Positions 61,140-64,000 of a DNA stretch of 64,000 bases are shown here, in pieces. Made by a program: the position numbers and the translations under genes. Source of the DNA: Hymenobacter perfusus (GTDB lineage Bacteria > Bacteroidota > Bacteroidia > Cytophagales > Hymenobacteraceae). Each line of letters begins with the position of its first letter. The first letter of the stretch is position 1. The notes under the pieces were generated by a model. It did not search any database and was not told the DNA's origin. It saw only the letters and a list, made by a program, of their open reading frames with translations. Location of the stretch: positions 186,001 to 250,000 of the forward strand of contig NZ_RWIU01000002.1 in the NCBI RefSeq assembly GCF_003944765.1, written 5' to 3'.

Positions 61140-63470
61140 CTAGGGTAGCATCTGGAGGGCCGTGGTGGTGGGTAGGAACAGGACGGCGTCAAACTCCCGG
61201 CGCAGGTCGTGGCGCAGAAACTGCGTTGGCGGCAGCGTGTAGCCTACGTCGCGCAGCAGCAGGTTCTGGTGCAGCCACTGGGTGCCGGCGGTGAGGCCCA
61301 CGGTGCGCAGGTTTAGGTAAGAGAGAGGAAGCCGGGCGGCCTGGAAATAATACTCGTAGCTGCCCGGCTCGGCAGCTGGCGCTACGGCCGTGCGGAAGCC
61401 GGCGCCGCCGTCTGTCGTGCGGAAACTGCCGGCGTTGAAGGCCGTGCCCAGCGCCACGTAGTCGGGGCCGTAGGTGGCCCGCAGCCGCTGGCCGGTGCCG
61501 TTGGTGGCGGCCAGTACCGTGTTGTTCGCCAGTACTGCCAGCCGGCCGCCGGGAGCCTGCTGGTGCAGCCAATGAATGTTCTCGGCCAGGGTGTTGGCGC
61601 GGTAGGTGGCGGACAGGTCCAGGTCGAGGGTGTGCTGACCGGCAAACTGCTCCAGCAGCACCAGTAACTGACGTTGCAGGGCAGCTTCGGGCAAAAGCAG
61701 GCTGCCGCTCAGGCGGTTTTGCTCGTCTAGGGCCGTACGTATCTGCTGCAAAGCCGCCCGCGCTGCCGTGAGCTGCGGAGCGGTTTTGCCGGGTTCGGTG
61801 AAGGGGTTCAGGCGAATAGCAGCGGCGGACAGCTGGTGTAGCTGGCGGCCCAGTTCATTTAGTTGGGCCCGTAAGGCGGTAGCGCGTTCGGGTAGCATTT
61901 CCCGCAGATAAGCCGTGAGGGCCGTGGGCTGTTGGCATTCCAGCCCCCACACCTGCACTTTGCTGGTGGCCCGCTCATTGTAAGTGCGCAGCCACTGGAC
62001 CAAGGCTAGGGTTTCGGGGGAGTTATAGGAGCCCAGGTCCTGCACCAGCTGGCGCGGGTTGCCTTGGCCGGTTTGCAGGTAGTCGTTCAGGGCGAGGCAG
62101 GCGGCGGCATCGGCTTCCAGGGCCACCGTGCGCAGGGCCTTCTGCTCGATGAGGTAGCGCAGTAGGCGGTGGCGCAGCTGGGCAGTTTCGCGGGAGCCGT
62201 AGGTCATTTCGCCCAGGCCGATAACCTGGGCTTTACCCACCAGCTTGCCCAGCGCGGCCAGGTCTTTGGTGTCGCCGGCATCGGGCAGGGTGGTGCGCAG
62301 CGGTACGGCGGTTTGCCGGAGCCAGGCCAGTTCCGCCGCCGTGGGTAGGGCCGGGGCGGCGAGGTCACGGGGCGGGGCGTAGGGCTTGCCATCTACTAGC
62401 AGCTGCACGTTATCCACCCACACCGGCCCCGCGCCCGCCAGGCGCAGCCCCAGCACCAGCTGCGTGTAATAGGCATTCCAGGTGGTTGGTACTTCCACCC
62501 GAAACGGCTGCCACCCGGTGCCGGGTTGGGCGGTAGTGGTCAAGGGCAGCTCTCGCAATGGCTCCCGGGCACCGCGCCGGCCTTCCGGGCCGTTGCTTTC
62601 GGCCAGTAGGGTGTAGTACAGCGCGGGTGCCGGTGTAGCTGCCGCGTACCGCAGCTGGCCCTGCACTACCAGCGTTTTGCCACGCAGGGCGGAATCCAGC
62701 GGGGCCTGGCCGAGGTAGGCGTAAACCGGGGCGTCAGCACGGCCAGGTTCCAGCCGCCGGCTGTACCGGCCGTGCGCGGGTCCCGCTGAGTCGGGCCGGG
62801 TGCGGTAGCGCGGGTCGGGGAGGGCGGCGGGGCGGCGCTCAAAGTCCCAGTCGGGCTGGCGGGCGGCGGCGCTGAGCAGCAGCGGCTCGGTGCCGGGTAG
62901 GAGCTGGTCGGGGTAGCGCTGGCCGGGACCCCACTCTATGCGCACGTCATCCAGCCACACGCGCCCCTGGCCCAGAAACCGCAACCCCAGCAGCAGACTG
63001 GTGGCTCCGGCCGGGACCGGCAGCTGAATCTGTACGCGCCGCCACTCCGAGTTGGTCGGTAGGTTTGGGGTGGAGAAGTCGTCGTTGCTGGCCAGGTTTT
63101 CGCCCGCCGTGGCCGTTTGGGCATGGGCGTAGAGAAAGGCTTTGCCGGTGAAGTTTTGCGTCCGGAGCTGCCCGCTGATGGTAACCGTGTGCCCGCGCAG
63201 GGAGTCGACGGGCGAAATGCTGGTGTACACGGCCCCGCCCACGGGCTCCTCGGCTGTACTCAGATCCAGCAGCAGACTACCCCTGCCGCTGGCGGCTTTG
63301 GTGAGCGTATCCAGCCGCAACACGCGCGCCGATAGCGCCGGAATCCGGGTATTCCACAGCAGGAGGGGCTGGTGGCGGTTGGCTTCGGGCTCAAAACTGA
63401 GGTTGAGCCGGGCCTGGGCGTACCCGAAATCCGGGACTAGAATGAGCAGCAGCAGGTATAGGTAGCGCAT
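61140..63470 (-). CDS. Secreted erythromycin-esterase-like protein with two carbohydrate-binding-like domains, catalytic histidines missing
   Basis: 776 residues from ATG 63470 (MRYLYLLLLILVPDFGYAQ); a TTG seven codons earlier was rejected. Signal peptide ends FGYAQ. Two repeated beta-sandwich modules (about 25-180 and 210-360) each end with a VWLDDVRI / VWVDNVQL motif typical of carbohydrate-binding modules. The C-terminal 400 residues match the erythromycin esterase family: VIGLGEMTYGSRETAQLRHRL, TVALEADAAACLALNDYL, and YRANTLAENIHWL. The normal GEATHGT is GEMTYGS (His to Tyr424), and the WAHN motif is LANN (His to Asn649). It may be a non-catalytic or altered-activity member; drug resistance is not implied. 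Confidence 0.82.
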   Translation of the reverse strand: MRYLYLLLLILVPDFGYAQARLNLSFEPEANRHQPLLLWNTRIPALSARVLRLDTLTKAASGRGSLLLDLSTAEEPVGGAVYTSISPVDSLRGHTVTISGQLRTQNFTGKAFLYAHAQTATAGENLASNDDFSTPNLPTNSEWRRVQIQLPVPAGATSLLLGLRFLGQGRVWLDDVRIEWGPGQRYPDQLLPGTEPLLLSAAARQPDWDFERRPAALPDPRYRTRPDSAGPAHGRYSRRLEPGRADAPVYAYLGQAPLDSALRGKTLVVQGQLRYAAATPAPALYYTLLAESNGPEGRRGAREPLRELPLTTTAQPGTGWQPFRVEVPTTWNAYYTQLVLGLRLAGAGPVWVDNVQLLVDGKPYAPPRDLAAPALPTAAELAWLRQTAVPLRTTLPDAGDTKDLAALGKLVGKAQVIGLGEMTYGSRETAQLRHRLLRYLIEQKALRTVALEADAAACLALNDYLQTGQGNPRQLVQDLGSYNSPETLALVQWLRTYNERATSKVQVWGLECQQPTALTAYLREMLPERATALRAQLNELGRQLHQLSAAAIRLNPFTEPGKTAPQLTAARAALQQIRTALDEQNRLSGSLLLPEAALQRQLLVLLEQFAGQHTLDLDLSATYRANTLAENIHWLHQQAPGGRLAVLANNTVLAATNGTGQRLRATYGPDYVALGTAFNAGSFRTTDGGAGFRTAVAPAAEPGSYEYYFQAARLPLSYLNLRTVGLTAGTQWLHQNLLLRDVGYTLPPTQFLRHDLRREFDAVLFLPTTTALQMLP

Positions 63471-63494
63471 AGAACACGGGAAGAAGAGCAAGCA

Positions 63495-63527
63495 AAAAGG
63501 CCGCCCGGCTATTCCGAACGGCCTTTT
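63495..63527 (-). terminator. Intrinsic terminator after T9SS type B gene
   Basis: 9-base stem (63495-63503 and 63519-63527, aaaaggccg / cggcctttt) with a T run on the minus strand, 18 bases past the stop of the partial gene at 63546. Confidence 0.8.
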
Positions 63528-63545
63528 ACCAGGTGCTAGTATCGG

Positions 63546-64000
63546 CTAGCGCGCAATTTCAAACCATCCCTTATAGCTGGTGCCGTCCTCGAGCTTGAAC
63601 AGGTAGTAGTACATGCCCGCGCTCTGCTCCTGACCGCCGAAGTCGTTGCGGTAGTTGCGGGTTTCGTAGACCTGCTTGCCCCAGCGGGAGAAGATGGTGA
63701 GCGTATTGCGCGGGTACAGGGCCACATTATCAATCACCAGCACGTCGTTTTTACCGTCGCCGTTCGGGGTGATGATGTTGTAGAAGCCCAGCTTGTTCTC
63801 GAATGCCACGCAGGCATCATTGGACGAAGAAGTGCGGGCCGTAGCCTCGGTGCTGACAGCCTGCACCCGAAAGCACTGGTTGAAGCCGGCCGTGCTGCTG
63901 GGCAGGTCGAGGCTCAGGACGGAAGCCGCCACGGTGGCTACTACCTCCGAGGTGCCGTTATCGGCCACGCGGCTTACGCGGTATTCCTTCACCGAGAAGC
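63546..64000 (-). CDS. C-terminus of a T9SS type B (gliding-motility-associated) surface protein, 5' end cut
   Basis: The frame is open to the window edge, so only the last 151 or so residues are seen. They contain part of a fibronectin-like domain (KEYRVSRVADNGTSEVV, CFRVQAVSTEAT) followed by the gliding-motility-associated C-terminal domain: FYNIITPNGDGKNDVLVIDN, LTIFSRWGKQVYETRNYRNDF and SAGMYYYLFKLEDGTSYKGWFE. This type B signal directs large adhesin-like proteins through the type IX secretion system. The GTG at 63992 is not a start, as coding sequence continues upstream (FSV-). Confidence 0.9.
   Translation of the reverse strand, partial: FSVKEYRVSRVADNGTSEVVATVAASVLSLDLPSSTAGFNQCFRVQAVSTEATARTSSSNDACVAFENKLGFYNIITPNGDGKNDVLVIDNVALYPRNTLTIFSRWGKQVYETRNYRNDFGGQEQSAGMYYYLFKLEDGTSYKGWFEIAR

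Noticed and set aside
61140..63470. Macrolide resistance by an erythromycin esterase
   Set aside because: The catalytic histidines are replaced and the protein is exported with sugar-binding-like modules, so resistance cannot be claimed.
1..64000. CRISPR arrays, insertion sequences and prophage genes
   Set aside because: I saw no regularly spaced direct repeats, transposase, integrase or phage structural motifs; the repeats present are inverted pairs between genes.

Overview
The window looks like chromosomal DNA of a Hymenobacter-like member of the Bacteroidota (Cytophagales, Hymenobacteraceae). The evidence is high GC coding DNA, a SusC/SusD pair, type IX secretion (T9SS) type A and type B C-terminal sorting domains, promoters with the Bacteroidota -7 box TAnnTTTG and few Shine-Dalgarno sites. 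There are also many short inverted repeats between genes. The genus is inferred from these traits, since no rRNA or ribosomal-protein gene is present.

Layout. 1-13.8 kb is mostly housekeeping: a cut-off secreted protein, a predicted outer-membrane protein, phosphohexomutase, 4-hydroxyphenylpyruvate dioxygenase, small conserved proteins, a DUF2911 protein and an Uup-like ABC-F ATPase. It ends in a minus-strand electrophile and peroxide stress cluster (OhrR, Ohr, MDR reductase, ABM monooxygenase, DJ-1-like protein) with a palindromic OhrR-type operator upstream. 13.9-20.2 kb holds a tandem D-Ala-D-Ala ligase fusion, a PASTA protein, a T9SS cargo protein and a rhodanese. Pgk, two tandem paralogous membrane proteins, an S2P-type protease overlapping a HAD phosphatase, and a tRNA(CAU) follow.

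25.5-33.8 kb is a compact plus-strand locus: aspartylglucosaminidase, CutC, GH20, the decayed 3' end of a GH2 gene, GH92 and GH125. Together these can dismantle Asn-linked glycans. 33.8-39.6 kb carries a HelD-type helicase, an LLM flavin oxidoreductase with a terminator in its leader, and a CopA-type ATPase. 39.9-55.5 kb is a polysaccharide utilisation locus read leftwards from a LacI-type regulator: SusC, SusD, GH2 with beta-glucuronidase motifs, GH50-like, GH10, GH3, mannonate oxidoreductase and mannonate dehydratase. It links extracellular glycan breakdown to uronate catabolism.

55.5-64 kb has a lipoprotein, a T9SS cargo protein, ThiL, two small unknown genes, an RlmD-type RNA methyltransferase, an erythromycin-esterase-like protein lacking its usual catalytic histidines, and the cut-off C-terminus of a T9SS type B adhesin-like protein.

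The most unusual features are the tandem Ddl fusion, the N-glycan locus with CutC and a GH2 remnant, palindromic repeats read through in the signal region of the GH50-like gene, composite repeat-terminator-repeat units, a family of long near-perfect hairpins, and the possible attenuator leader of the LLM gene.
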